A DNA stretch of 64,000 bases, taken from assembly GCF_003385495.1 (NCBI RefSeq), contig NZ_QNUH01000003.1, forward strand, positions 186,001-250,000, in the 5' to 3' direction. The stretch comes from Chryseobacterium elymi. GTDB lineage: Bacteria; Bacteroidota; Bacteroidia; Flavobacteriales; Weeksellaceae. A model generated the notes under the pieces. That model was not told where the DNA came from. It saw nothing but the letters and a program-made list of their open reading frames with translations, and did not search any database. Below, piece by piece: positions 1 to 8,552 of this stretch; the first letter of the stretch is position 1, and the number at the start of each line of letters is the position of its first letter. The translations under genes and the position numbers were made by a program.

Positions 1-433
1 CGCCCTGCTTATACAGTTTCTCCTGCATGGAATATTGCTTCTGCATATTATCTACATTCATTTTCGCATTGCTGATCTGCAGCTGAGAGTTCAACACTTC
101 CTGCTGAGCATTGTTTACATCAGCAATATTAGGAATAATTCTCACTGTAGCAATCAGCTGTCCTGCTGTTACCTTATCTCCTTCATCTACCAGAATTTTA
201 TCAATGATTCCTGCAATATTCGGCTTGATCTCGATCTCTTCTTTCGGAATGATTTTCCCTGTCGCCATCACCTTATCTTCCATGTCCTGGTACTTTGGTT
301 TTCTGGTCAGGAAAGCTTCACTTTCTTTAGAATTTGATTTCACGAGATACCCGATCCCGGAGAACAATGCCACTGCAAATAAAAGCCCGAGTACAATATA
401 AATGGCTTTTTTCCAAGTGAATTTCTTTTTCAT
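1..433 (-). CDS. HlyD/MacA-like membrane-fusion (periplasmic adaptor) protein, 3' end beyond window
   Basis: Only the first 144 residues are present; the gene runs off the left edge. It starts MKKKFTWKK and has one membrane segment at about residues 10-30. A lipoyl/barrel-sandwich half follows at about 70-95 (PNIAGIIDKILVDEGDKV), then a Q/N-rich helix that should form the coiled-coil hairpin. This order is that of HlyD/MacA adaptors, which link an inner-membrane ABC exporter to an outer-membrane channel. It is the last gene visible of a minus-strand operon with two permeases and an ATPase, so it is probably the adaptor of that exporter. The substrate cannot be read from the sequence. Confidence 0.85.
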   Translation of the reverse strand, partial: MKKKFTWKKAIYIVLGLLFAVALFSGIGYLVKSNSKESEAFLTRKPKYQDMEDKVMATGKIIPKEEIEIKPNIAGIIDKILVDEGDKVTAGQLIATVRIIPNIADVNNAQQEVLNSQLQISNAKMNVDNMQKQYSMQEKLYKQG

Positions 434-551
434 ATATCTAGTTTATTTTTTACGATTAAAAGGAGAAAATTAATTGAAAGGATTTAAATATTTAAACATT
501 AAAGCCAATCATTATTTTTTCAAATTATTTTATTTTCAAATTAACATATTA

Positions 552-1823
552 CTATTCTGATCTCAGGGCTTCAATTGGCCGGATCTTTACTGCACGCTGT
601 GCGGGGATCATCCCGATAATCAGACCAAGAATTACCATTACTGCCATGGCTCCAAATACGTTCCCATAATTTACAGTCGGGTTGTAGAACGGAAATTCAT
701 CCTGGTTCTGGGTGGCTGCATTTAAAATGATCAGGACAAATATCCCAAACATGAATCCGAGAATTCCGGAAGAGAGCGTAATGACAACACTTTCGAGAAG
801 GATCTGGTTTCTTACCTCAGCCGGTTTTGCTCCTAAAGCTCTCCGTATCCCGATTTCTTTGGTTCTTTCTTTTACAGTGATCAGCAGGATATTCGAGATA
901 GCGATTACACCGGCAAGAATAGTTAGCGTTCCTACAATGATCGTTAAAAGCTGCATCCCTGTAAGGAAACCTGTCAGCTTTTTAAATTCTTTTCCTAAGT
1001 TGAAGCTTCCGAATGCATTGGTATCTTCGGGAGATACTTTATTTTTAGTCTTCAGCACCTGTTTTACATTTTCTTCCACTCCATTAACGTTGGCATTGGG
1101 CTTGCTTACGATAGCAAACATATCAATCTGTTCTCCTGCATTATACATTTTTGTATAGGTTGAAAGAGGGATAAATGCAGTACGGTCATTTTCAAAACCG
1201 CCTCCTTTTTTTACTCTGAAAACACCAATTACATTAAAGAATATGCCTTTTATATTCACCTGTTTTCCAATTGGGTTTTCTTTTTTCTTGGCATCAAAGA
1301 AGTTCTTGTAGATCTCTTCTCCAATCACCACTACGTTCTTATTTCCCATAATGTCAGCATCGTTAAGATAGCGTCCGAAAATAAGTTTTTTCTCAGAAAT
1401 TTTATTTCCTACCGCATAATCCCCCGTAAGAGAATAGGTACCGCTTTTACCGTTTCTCGACATGGACTCACCGGGTGTTCCGGTAAAGCTTCCTCTGGCA
1501 TTCTGCGGGGAAATATAATCTATAGCAGTCACTTTTCTTTTCAGCATATCCATATCTGATAACTGGAGGTGAACTTCTCTTCCTTTCGGGAATCCATCAT
1601 ATGGAATAGAGGTTTTCTGAGCCCAAAGAAAAATAGAGTTGGTCGCAAATCCGGAGAACAGCTTATCGAAACCATTTTCCATTCCTTTTGCCGCCCCAAG
1701 AAGACTTACATACAAAAACATTCCCCAGCCTACACCAATCATGGTAAGGAACGTGCGGAGCTTATTATTCCTCAATGAATAATAAATTTCCTGCCAAGTA
1801 TCTTTTTTAAATAAAATGTTCAC
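552..1823 (-). CDS. ABC transporter permease, MacB/FtsX type (second permease)
   Basis: The protein has 423 residues, usual for this family. It has an N-terminal membrane helix (about 22-45), a long periplasmic MacB-type domain (about 50-285), and three C-terminal helices (about 290-315, 345-370, 390-412) forming the FtsX domain. The cytoplasmic coupling motif KERTKEIGIRRALGAKP lies between the first and second of these. It ends with IRPIEALRSE, the usual FtsX tail. It is paralogous to the neighbouring upstream permease. The two probably form a heterodimer driven by the ATPase at the head of the operon, in a MacB- or LolCE-like mechanotransmission exporter. Confidence 0.9.
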   Translation of the reverse strand: MNILFKKDTWQEIYYSLRNNKLRTFLTMIGVGWGMFLYVSLLGAAKGMENGFDKLFSGFATNSIFLWAQKTSIPYDGFPKGREVHLQLSDMDMLKRKVTAIDYISPQNARGSFTGTPGESMSRNGKSGTYSLTGDYAVGNKISEKKLIFGRYLNDADIMGNKNVVVIGEEIYKNFFDAKKKENPIGKQVNIKGIFFNVIGVFRVKKGGGFENDRTAFIPLSTYTKMYNAGEQIDMFAIVSKPNANVNGVEENVKQVLKTKNKVSPEDTNAFGSFNLGKEFKKLTGFLTGMQLLTIIVGTLTILAGVIAISNILLITVKERTKEIGIRRALGAKPAEVRNQILLESVVITLSSGILGFMFGIFVLIILNAATQNQDEFPFYNPTVNYGNVFGAMAVMVILGLIIGMIPAQRAVKIRPIEALRSE

Positions 1824-1938
1824 TTCTTTGAGTTATAAGTTTATACTATATAATTGATAGATGATAATTGATGAATGATGAATGTTAAAACTGATAAGCT
1901 TATTTTATCATCTCTTTCTAATTATCATAAGTATATCA

Positions 1939-3168
1939 TTATTCGGTTCTAAGTGCTTCTATCGGTTTGATTCTGGAAGCTCTATATGCCGGAACGAACC
2001 CTGCAATAAGCCCTGAACACACCAAAGCTATAAATGCCATAAAAATGGTTCCCCACCCTACACTCGGACTTTTGATGAAATATTCTTCAAGGCTGTCCCC
2101 TATTAAACTAAGCGCCAATACGCCTACTGCTACTCCAACAATTCCTGAAACTACCGTTATCACAACACTTTCCTGTACAATAAGAGCTACTATACTTCTC
2201 GGTTTGGCTCCAATAGCCTTACGTACACCGATCTCCTTGGTCCTTTCTTTTACAATATACACCATGATATTACTGATCCCGATAATTCCTGCCAGCAGGG
2301 TTCCCAGTCCGATAAAGCCTACAATAAGGGTAAGCACGGCCATAAACTGGAAGGTTTCATTCATATTCTGGGCATTATTCCACACACGGACTCCGTTTTC
2401 ATCGTCAGGAGCAACATTCTTTCTGGCTTTTAAACGGTCTTTAAGTTCGTCACCATATTTTATAGCTTCCTGGGGCGTTAATTTCTCATTATAGGCAATA
2501 TATGCGGTAGATACGGTATCCGAACCTTTTTTCATCTGTTGAAGGGTTGTAATAGGAACGGTAATATGTCTTTCGTCCCAGTCTCCTCCGTCATCGGAAA
2601 ATACTCCTACTACTTTGAATATGGTTCCGTTGATATTCAGGTCTTTTCCCACCGGACTTCCGTTCTTGATGAGGTCACGCTGAACCATCCTTCCGATCAC
2701 CGCTACATTCTGTTTTCTTGCAAGGTCCATAGGCGAAAGATAGCGCCCTTCCAGCATCTTCCTGTTCTCAATAACCTTTTCTCCCGGTTCCGCCCCGTTG
2801 ATCTGGTAGGTACCGCTTTCCTTTCCGTATTTTACCATTAAACTTGTGGTATATCTTGGGCTGGCATCACCTACTTTTTCTTTATCTGTATTGATCAGGA
2901 AATCATAATCTTCATTATCCATCGTGACCGTTCTGTCAGACTGAAGTCCTTTATAGGCCAGCGTGGTTTTACCGGTATAGATCGTGATAAGATTCTGTGC
3001 ATCTCTTGCAAAACCTTCGGTAAAGGCATTCTGAAGCCCTTTTCCTATTCCGAAAAGAACAACAAAAATAAAAAGCCCCAAAGCCACTGTAAACCCCGAA
3101 AGCACCGTCCGCAATACATTACTGCGAATAGAACTGAATATTTCCTGCCAACGATCTAGGTCAAACAT
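1939..3168 (-). CDS. ABC transporter permease, MacB/FtsX type (first permease)
   Basis: The protein has 409 residues with the same plan as the next permease: a helix at about 20-45, a periplasmic MacB-type domain, then three helices carrying KERTKEIGVRKAIGAKP and the tail SRIKPIEALRTE. Because both permeases carry the coupling motif and neither has a fused ATPase, the transporter is of the split MacB type. The 115-bp gap to the next gene has short ATTGAT/AATGATG repetitions but no clear terminator, so co-transcription is likely. Function beyond export of a lipoprotein, peptide or antimicrobial is not visible. Confidence 0.9.
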   Translation of the reverse strand: MFDLDRWQEIFSSIRSNVLRTVLSGFTVALGLFIFVVLFGIGKGLQNAFTEGFARDAQNLITIYTGKTTLAYKGLQSDRTVTMDNEDYDFLINTDKEKVGDASPRYTTSLMVKYGKESGTYQINGAEPGEKVIENRKMLEGRYLSPMDLARKQNVAVIGRMVQRDLIKNGSPVGKDLNINGTIFKVVGVFSDDGGDWDERHITVPITTLQQMKKGSDTVSTAYIAYNEKLTPQEAIKYGDELKDRLKARKNVAPDDENGVRVWNNAQNMNETFQFMAVLTLIVGFIGLGTLLAGIIGISNIMVYIVKERTKEIGVRKAIGAKPRSIVALIVQESVVITVVSGIVGVAVGVLALSLIGDSLEEYFIKSPSVGWGTIFMAFIALVCSGLIAGFVPAYRASRIKPIEALRTE

Positions 3169-3288
3169 AGTTTTTATTTTTTACTTTGTAAAAAGTCAAT
3201 TAACTGCGTTGTGAATTTTCTCCGAAGTCAATTAACCCTGTTGTCAATTGTTTTTAAATAAATTATTCTAATTGACAATTCACTTTCT
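3169..3288. repeat. Degenerate AGTCAATTAAC spacer repeats
   Basis: The gap between the permease and the four-helix-bundle gene holds two direct copies of AAGTCAATTAAC and further variants of TTGTCAATT/AATTGACAATTCAC. A related stretch (ATTCACAATTGA, ATTCACCATTCAC) lies on the other side of the small gene at 3718-3765. Similar spacers are common in Flavobacteriia intergenic DNA. The small gene is thus bordered by low-complexity repeats on both sides. Confidence 0.5.
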
Positions 3289-3645
3289 CTATTTCTTTTT
3301 CAACATTCCGCTTAGTAAGATAAATGTTGTTTTTATTAAATTTTCAATTTTTACTAATTCTTCTTTTTTGATATAATTACAGTCTATAACTAAATCAAAA
3401 CAGGAATCCAATTCTATCACGGAGCCTCTGGCTATTTCAAAATATCTTTTCCTTTCAGTTTCCGATCTTCTGGAACATCCTTCCGTAATATTTAAAACTA
3501 CCGAAGTTGAAGCTCTGCGTATCTGGTCTGTAAGATTAAAACGCTCACTATCCGGAATCTCAGATAATACTTTATAACATTCGATTCTTAACTGTCTGGC
3601 CGATTGATAAACATCAAGTTTATAATGGTTCAGATTTAAAAACAT
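3289..3645 (-). CDS. Four-helix bundle protein (S23 / 23S rRNA intervening-sequence family)
   Basis: The protein has 118 residues, the normal length for this family. Diagnostic features are the N-terminal LDVYQSARQLRIECYKV helix, the segment IRRASTSVVLNITEGCSRRSETERKRYFEIARGS read in parts around residues 43-78, and a leucine/isoleucine-rich final helix. Family members fold as four-helix bundles forming pentamers; some are encoded within 23S rRNA intervening sequences, but most stand alone in Bacteroidota and their role is unknown. Here it interrupts an ABC exporter operon between the ATPase and the first permease and is flanked by short repeats, suggesting later insertion. I infer no role in transport. 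Confidence 0.88.
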   Translation of the reverse strand: MFLNLNHYKLDVYQSARQLRIECYKVLSEIPDSERFNLTDQIRRASTSVVLNITEGCSRRSETERKRYFEIARGSVIELDSCFDLVIDCNYIKKEELVKIENLIKTTFILLSGMLKKK

Positions 3646-3762
3646 AATTATTTTTATTCATTTGTATTTGTGTGTTCCTTATTATTACTTAATTTCTATT
3701 AAAACTAATAACCCCAACATTCACAATTGATTTGCGAAGCAAAATTCACCATTCACATTCAC

Positions 3763-4452
3763 TTACAAAACAATCTGCTTGATAAACTCATCACTTTCTA
3801 TGATGCCATCCTTCAGTATTACGTTTCTTTTCGTTTGTGCAGCTACGTCCGGTTCGTGGGTGACAACGATGATGGTTCTTCCTTCATTATTGATATCCTG
3901 AAGAAGCTTCATAATATCGTGCGTTGTTTTTGAATCCAGCGCTCCGGTTGGCTCATCGGCCAGAACTACTTTAGGATCTGTGATCAGGGCTCTTGCAATC
4001 GCAACCCTCTGCTTCTGTCCTCCTGAAAGCTCGTTGGGAAGGTGGCCTGCCCATTGTCCGAGACCTACTTTTTCCAGATATTCCAATGCTTTCTGGTTAC
4101 GCTCTTTTCTTGGAACATTCTGATAATATAAAGGAAGCGCTACATTTTCCAAGGCTGTTTTATAGCTGATCAGGTTAAAAGACTGAAAAATAAAGCCCAG
4201 AAATTTGCTCCTGTACTCTGCAGCTTTCACTTCAGACAGATGCTCAATCGGAACATTATCCAGCTCATAAGTTCCCGAATCTTTTTCATCCAGAATGCCG
4301 ATGATATTAAGAAGCGTAGATTTCCCGGAACCGGAACTTCCCATAATAGAAACAAACTCGCCCTCGGAAATATTAAGATTAATCCCCTTAAGAACGTGCA
4401 GCTTGCTTTTCCCCGTATCGTATGACTTATGTAAATCCTGAATTACTAACAT
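3763..4452 (-). CDS. ABC transporter ATP-binding protein (MacB/LolD type)
   Basis: The protein has 229 residues. Walker A is GSSGSGKST (about 38-46), the Q-loop is FIFQSFNL (Q90), the signature is LSGGQ (about 142-146), and Walker B is VVLADEPTGALD (about 162-173). The H-loop histidine lies in VVTHEPD. The insert around residues 60-85 and the Q-loop context are typical of LolD/MacB/FtsE-class ATPases that pair with FtsX permeases. It is first in the minus-strand operon and should power the two permeases downstream. The start is the ATG giving MLVIQDLHKSY, where the ATPase fold begins. Confidence 0.93.
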   Translation of the reverse strand: MLVIQDLHKSYDTGKSKLHVLKGINLNISEGEFVSIMGSSGSGKSTLLNIIGILDEKDSGTYELDNVPIEHLSEVKAAEYRSKFLGFIFQSFNLISYKTALENVALPLYYQNVPRKERNQKALEYLEKVGLGQWAGHLPNELSGGQKQRVAIARALITDPKVVLADEPTGALDSKTTHDIMKLLQDINNEGRTIIVVTHEPDVAAQTKRNVILKDGIIESDEFIKQIVL

Positions 4453-4660
4453 GAAGTGATGCTTGTTTTATACCCAATAAGTAGATGTTATTTTCAATTT
4501 GTTACAAGAACAATAATTTATTCGAATATTTTATTGTTTAACTGATTAAACCTTTATTTATAGTATATTAAGAAAAAGTGTTTAACTGTAACTTTAATTT
4601 TTCATTTATTTTTTACTCATACCCCCGTCTAAGCCATTATCCGTGCTGGTTTCATGTAAA

Positions 4661-4669
4661 TGTGGAAAA
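4661..4669 (-). promoter_or_regulatory. DnaA-box match TTTTCCACA
   Basis: On the minus strand this reads TTTTCCACA, which fits the relaxed DnaA consensus TTWTNCACA. It lies about 170 bases before a perfect box in opposite orientation, upstream of nrdB. A single relaxed nonamer can occur by chance. Confidence 0.4.
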
Positions 4670-4832
4670 CTTTTACAGTTAAAACTCAGCCAATTAGTAT
4701 TTACCCCTTTCAAAATCAGTTCTTTTTTTCGAACTTTGTCATTAGTTCTTTACAAGAAACCGACACTTATGAATGTGAATATGTTTCTTATGTAAATACC
4801 AAACATACAAGAAGTTAAGCATTACTTCAACG

Positions 4833-4841
4833 TTATCCACA
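4833..4841 (+). promoter_or_regulatory. Perfect DnaA box TTATCCACA upstream of nrdB
   Basis: The nonamer TTATCCACA is the strongest DnaA site of model bacteria and lies 37 bases before the nrdB start. In E. coli nrdAB transcription is controlled by DnaA through such boxes. Whether the same holds here is inference from position only. Confidence 0.55.
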
Positions 4842-4877
4842 GTGATGCAGATTATTTAATTTTAAAGCTATTTTAAT

Positions 4878-5852
4878 ATGGGAATTTTCGATAAAAGAGT
4901 AAGTTACAAGCCATTTGAATACCCTGAGGTTCTTCAGTTTGTAGAGGCGATCAACAAATCGTTCTGGGTGCATTCGGAAGTGGATTTTACTGCAGATGTT
5001 CAGGATTTTCATTCGCAGTTAGAGCCGCACGAAAAACACGCTGTGAAAAATGCACTTTTAGCCATTGCACAGATCGAGGTGTCTGTAAAGACATTCTGGG
5101 GAAACCTATACAATCACTTGCCAAAACCTGAATTCAACGGCCTTGGAGCTACTTTTGCAGAATGCGAATTCCGCCATTCTGAAGCCTATTCCCGATTGGT
5201 AGAGGTGTTAGGCTATAATGAAGAATTTACGAATGTTATAGAAATTCCTGCCGTGAAAAAGAGAATCGACTTCCTGTCCAACGTTCTGAAGCACGCCAAT
5301 TCTACAACACCTAAAGAATATGTATCTTCTCTTTTATTATTCAGCATCCTGATCGAAAACGTATCGCTCTTCTCACAATTTGCGATCATCCTTTCTTTTA
5401 CAAGATTCAAAGGGTATATGAAGAATGTTTCCAATATCATCGCCTGGACATCCGTTGACGAGCAGATTCACGCCAATGCAGGAATCTATCTGATCAATAA
5501 AATCCGTGAAGAACAGCCTGATCTGTTGACAGATTCAGATATTGAAGACATCTACACCCTGGTAGATCAGTCCATTGAGCTGGAAAGTGAAATCCTTGAC
5601 TGGATCTTCGAACTGGGAGAATTAAGCGTTTTCTCAAAAGAAGATCTTTTAAACTTCATGAAGTACCGCGTAGATGACAGTTTAAAGAAAATCGATATGG
5701 AAACCCGTTACAACGTTTCTCCTGAGCAATACCGTCCAATGAAATGGTTTGAAGAGGAAGTTTTTGCGAATTCTATGGATGACTTCTTTGCCAAAAGACC
5801 GGTAGATTATACAAAACATGATAAGAGTATTACGGCGAACGATTTGTTTTAA
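4878..5852 (+). CDS. nrdB: Ribonucleoside-diphosphate reductase, small (radical) subunit
   Basis: The protein has 324 residues. It provides the di-metal centre and tyrosyl radical used by the large subunit to make deoxyribonucleotides. Metal ligands and radical residue are in place: E67 (AQIEVSV), E97/H100 with Y104 in ECEFRHSEAY (the E-x2-H-x3-Y spacing of E. coli R2), then E in LIENVSLF and E/H in VDEQIHANAG. The tail ends KSITANDLF, a short acidic/hydrophobic end that in this family docks into the large subunit. Gene order is nrdB, a small ferredoxin-fold gene, then nrdA, all on the plus strand, so co-expression is likely. Presence of the tyrosine argues for a Y-radical class Ia-like enzyme rather than class Ic. 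Confidence 0.95.
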   Translation: MGIFDKRVSYKPFEYPEVLQFVEAINKSFWVHSEVDFTADVQDFHSQLEPHEKHAVKNALLAIAQIEVSVKTFWGNLYNHLPKPEFNGLGATFAECEFRHSEAYSRLVEVLGYNEEFTNVIEIPAVKKRIDFLSNVLKHANSTTPKEYVSSLLLFSILIENVSLFSQFAIILSFTRFKGYMKNVSNIIAWTSVDEQIHANAGIYLINKIREEQPDLLTDSDIEDIYTLVDQSIELESEILDWIFELGELSVFSKEDLLNFMKYRVDDSLKKIDMETRYNVSPEQYRPMKWFEEEVFANSMDDFFAKRPVDYTKHDKSITANDLF

Positions 5853-5879
5853 TCTAAGTAAATAAATGTAGCGTGAGCG

Positions 5880-5975
5880 AAACAAACATCACAGCAGCTA
5901 GTATTAGCAGTATCAAACTGAGTCTATCGAAGTATTTATTCAAATAAAGTTTCTTCATTCCCCGGAATGACAAAA
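5880..5975. repeat. Degenerate Bacteroidota interspersed-repeat remnants
   Basis: The spacer after nrdB contains ACTGAGTCTATCGAAGT, resembling the CTGAG...TCGAAG core of the exact repeat bordering the GIY-YIG gene, and ATTCCCCGGAATGACA, like another short element seen in flavobacterial intergenic DNA. Both are partial and could be chance. Confidence 0.35.
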
Positions 5976-5991
5976 TAATTCAAAGTACAAA

Positions 5992-6279
5992 ATGATCAAT
6001 GTAATCGTAACCTACACCGTAAAGCCTGAATACGTTTCAGAAAACAAAACCCATATTCAAAAGTTTCTGGATGATTTTAAAAATCTGGATCAGGAGACAT
6101 TTGAATATAAGGTGTATGTAAAAGAAGACGGCGTTACTTTTTTACATTATTCAAACTACATCAATGAAGAAGTTCAGCATGAGGTTTTGAATATACCTTC
6201 TTTTAAGGAGTTTCAAAGATTAAGAGATGAAAGCGGACTGAACGGTACGCACAAAGTGGACATATTACAATCAATATAA
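5992..6279 (+). CDS. Small ferredoxin-fold protein, antibiotic-biosynthesis-monooxygenase (YgiN-like) type
   Basis: The protein has 95 residues. The opening INVIVTYTVKPE and a later strand/helix alternation (EYKVYVKEDGVTFLHYSNY, HEVLNIPSFKEF read in parts) match dimeric alpha+beta ABM-domain proteins such as YgiN, which include quinol monooxygenases and many with no known substrate. It sits between nrdB and nrdA, about 140 bases after the first and 57 before the second. A link to reductase activity would be inference. The short length leaves the family call moderate. Confidence 0.6.
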   Translation: MINVIVTYTVKPEYVSENKTHIQKFLDDFKNLDQETFEYKVYVKEDGVTFLHYSNYINEEVQHEVLNIPSFKEFQRLRDESGLNGTHKVDILQSI

Positions 6280-6336
6280 AAAGCAACAAAATTCCGGAGC
6301 ACAAACACTGCTCCGGAATTCGAAAATATAACATCT

Positions 6337-7995
6337 ATGGAAGAACAAAATTCAAATATATGGTGGCTCAACGAGGAGTCTGAGCAGATGCTGAACAGAG
6401 GATATCTGTTAAAAGGGGAAACTGTGGACGGAGCCATCGACAGGATTACTACTGCAGCCGCAAAAAAATTATACAAGCCGGAACTACAGCCTGCTTTCAA
6501 AGAAATGATCACCAAAGGATGGATCAGTTTCTCATCGCCTGTCTGGGCGAATATGGGAACACAGAGAGGTCTTCCTATTTCTTGTTTCAATGTTCACATT
6601 CCGGACAGTATTGAAGGAATTACCCATAAAATGGGTGAAGTTATTATGCAGACGAAAATCGGAGGCGGAACTTCCGGCTACTTCGGAGAGCTTAGAAACA
6701 GAGGAACTGCTGTAACTGATAACGGAAAATCTTCAGGAGCAGTTTCGTTCATGAAGTTATTCGATACAGCGATGGATGTAGTTTCTCAGGGAGGGGTAAG
6801 AAGGGGTGCTTTTGCTGCTTATCTGGATATTGACCACGGCGATATTGAAGAGTTCTTATCAATCAAAGATATCGGGAGCCCTATTCAGAACCTGTTTACA
6901 GGGATCTGCGTTCCAGATTACTGGATGCAGGATATGATCGATGGGGATATGGATAAGCGTAAAATCTGGGCAAGAGTTCTTGAAAGCCGCCAGCAGAAAG
7001 GTCTTCCGTATATTTTCTTCACCGATAATGTGAACAGAAACAAACCTCAGGTTTATAAGGATCTGGGAATGCCTGTCAATGCAAGTAACCTTTGCTCTGA
7101 GATCATGCTTCCTTCTACCAGAGAAGAATCTTTCATCTGCTGTTTATCTTCCATGAATCTGGAATTGTATGACGAATGGAAAGATACTGATGCTGTAAAA
7201 TTAGCTGTTTATTTCCTGGATGCTGTTTTAACCGAATTCATTGAAAAAACAGAAGGAAACTATTACCTGCAGGGAGCCAGAAACTTCGCAATGCGTCACA
7301 GAGCACTTGGATTGGGCGTTTTAGGATACCATTCTTATTTACAGAAAAATATGATCCCGTTTGAAAGCTTTGAGGCAACTCAATTCAACGCGAGGGCTTT
7401 CAAACACATCAAAGAACAGGCAGAAACTGCTTCAAGAGAATTAGCCAACATCTACGGTGAACCAGAACTGTTAAAAGGGTATGGGTTGAGAAACACCACT
7501 ACAATGGCTATTGCTCCTACTACTTCAAGTTCTGCAATTTTAGGACAGACTTCTCCTGGAATTGAGCCGTTTGCATCCAACTATTATAAAGCCGGCCTTG
7601 CCAAAGGAAACTTTATGCGTAAGAACAAATATTTAGCAAAACTACTGGAAGAAAAAGGTCTTGATAATGAAGAAACCTGGAGAACGATCATGCTGAACCA
7701 TGGTTCTGTACAGCATCTTAAAGAGCTGACAGACGAAGAGAAAGCTGTATTCAAAACGTTCAAAGAGATTTCTCCTATGGAAATTATCTCCCAGGCGGCT
7801 CAAAGACAGCAATATATTGATCAGGCTCAGTCTCTGAACTTACAGATCCCATCTACAATGCCTGTAAAAGATGTCAATTACCTTTATATCGAGGCTTGGA
7901 AAAAAGGAGTAAAAACTCTTTATTACCAAAGAAGCTCTTCTGTCTCTAAAGAAATGATGGTCAATTTTGTGACGTGTTCAGCTTGTGAGGCATAG
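6337..7995 (+). CDS. nrdA: Ribonucleoside-diphosphate reductase, large (catalytic) subunit, without ATP-cone
   Basis: The protein has 552 residues and reduces ribonucleoside diphosphates with the NrdB radical. Catalytic residues are visible: C83 (ISCFNVHIPD) and C269 (ICCLSSMNL) as the redox pair, N251/C253/E255 in NLCSEI as the active site, Y529/Y530 in TLYYQRS for radical transfer, and a C-terminal pair C547/C550 (TCSACEA) that re-reduces the site. It is about 200 residues shorter than the E. coli enzyme. The missing part is N-terminal, where the ATP-cone lies, so overall dATP inhibition through that domain should be absent. The active site begins within 85 residues of the start, so a missed upstream start is unlikely. 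Confidence 0.95.
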   Translation: MEEQNSNIWWLNEESEQMLNRGYLLKGETVDGAIDRITTAAAKKLYKPELQPAFKEMITKGWISFSSPVWANMGTQRGLPISCFNVHIPDSIEGITHKMGEVIMQTKIGGGTSGYFGELRNRGTAVTDNGKSSGAVSFMKLFDTAMDVVSQGGVRRGAFAAYLDIDHGDIEEFLSIKDIGSPIQNLFTGICVPDYWMQDMIDGDMDKRKIWARVLESRQQKGLPYIFFTDNVNRNKPQVYKDLGMPVNASNLCSEIMLPSTREESFICCLSSMNLELYDEWKDTDAVKLAVYFLDAVLTEFIEKTEGNYYLQGARNFAMRHRALGLGVLGYHSYLQKNMIPFESFEATQFNARAFKHIKEQAETASRELANIYGEPELLKGYGLRNTTTMAIAPTTSSSAILGQTSPGIEPFASNYYKAGLAKGNFMRKNKYLAKLLEEKGLDNEETWRTIMLNHGSVQHLKELTDEEKAVFKTFKEISPMEIISQAAQRQQYIDQAQSLNLQIPSTMPVKDVNYLYIEAWKKGVKTLYYQRSSSVSKEMMVNFVTCSACEA

Positions 7996-8023
7996 CAATT
8001 TGTAATAACATTTACCAAATATT

Positions 8024-8046
8024 AAAGCACACTAAAAGTGTGCTTT
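8024..8046 (+). terminator. Rho-independent terminator after nrdA
   Basis: A 9-bp stem AAAGCACAC / GTGTGCTTT with a TAAAA loop is followed by TTATTTAT. It lies 29 bases after the nrdA stop and ends the nrd unit. Confidence 0.85.
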
Positions 8047-8552
8047 TTATTTATATCAAAATTTTAACGAATTTTAACACTCGATTAAAAAAACAAAACT
8101 TCTCATTAATCCTTCATTAATCCTGAAAATATCCACTTAACGTTCACCAAATAGTGAATCAAGTGCTTACCGGGTCAATTCTCAATTATTATTTTTAATA
8201 ATTTTATATTACATTTGTTAAAAATTCACTAAAAAAATACAGATTTCAAATTAAAGCACTTAATAATAAATCAGCAAGAAAAATAATTATTTGAGTTTTA
8301 TTAAAACATATAATAATTCATTTTCAGATCACACAAAGAAATAAGGTATTCATAAGAAACACAAATAAAAATATATGAATACTAAAATGTATAAACAGAG
8401 TAAAACATACAATAGCCCTGCACAAATGCTAAATGATGAATATGAACAAATTTTATCTATAATATAAAATAACAAATATTTAATTAAACAATTACTATTG
8501 GCAAGAAGTTTGCTAATAGTACAAAAAAACAACACAAAAAAATTATTTCGAA
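8047..8552. other. A/T-rich gene-free stretch with a possible promoter
   Basis: About 500 bases without a credible gene on either strand; a 61-codon minus-strand frame is low-complexity and unsupported. A TACATTTG match to the -7 consensus lies at 8210-8217, which would give a leader over 300 bases long for the gene at 8553. No -33 element is clear. I see no RNA gene or repeat of note. Confidence 0.4.

Larger units (their letters stand above)
4453..4877. other. Divergent intergenic region upstream of nrdB with two DnaA-box matches
   Basis: No gene is seen in these 425 bases, which separate the divergent ABC operon and nrdB. They hold two DnaA-box matches (listed separately) and an inverted repeat AAGAAAC...GTTTCTT at 4754-4789 with about 22 bases between arms. 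A near-match to the Bacteroidota -7 box (GAACTTTG) lies close to 4734. I see no NrdR-box pair of the usual form. Confidence 0.5.

Noticed and set aside
8350..8535. Minus-strand frame rich in Leu/Tyr/Phe
   Set aside because: A/T-rich low-complexity DNA, no ribosome-binding context, no family.
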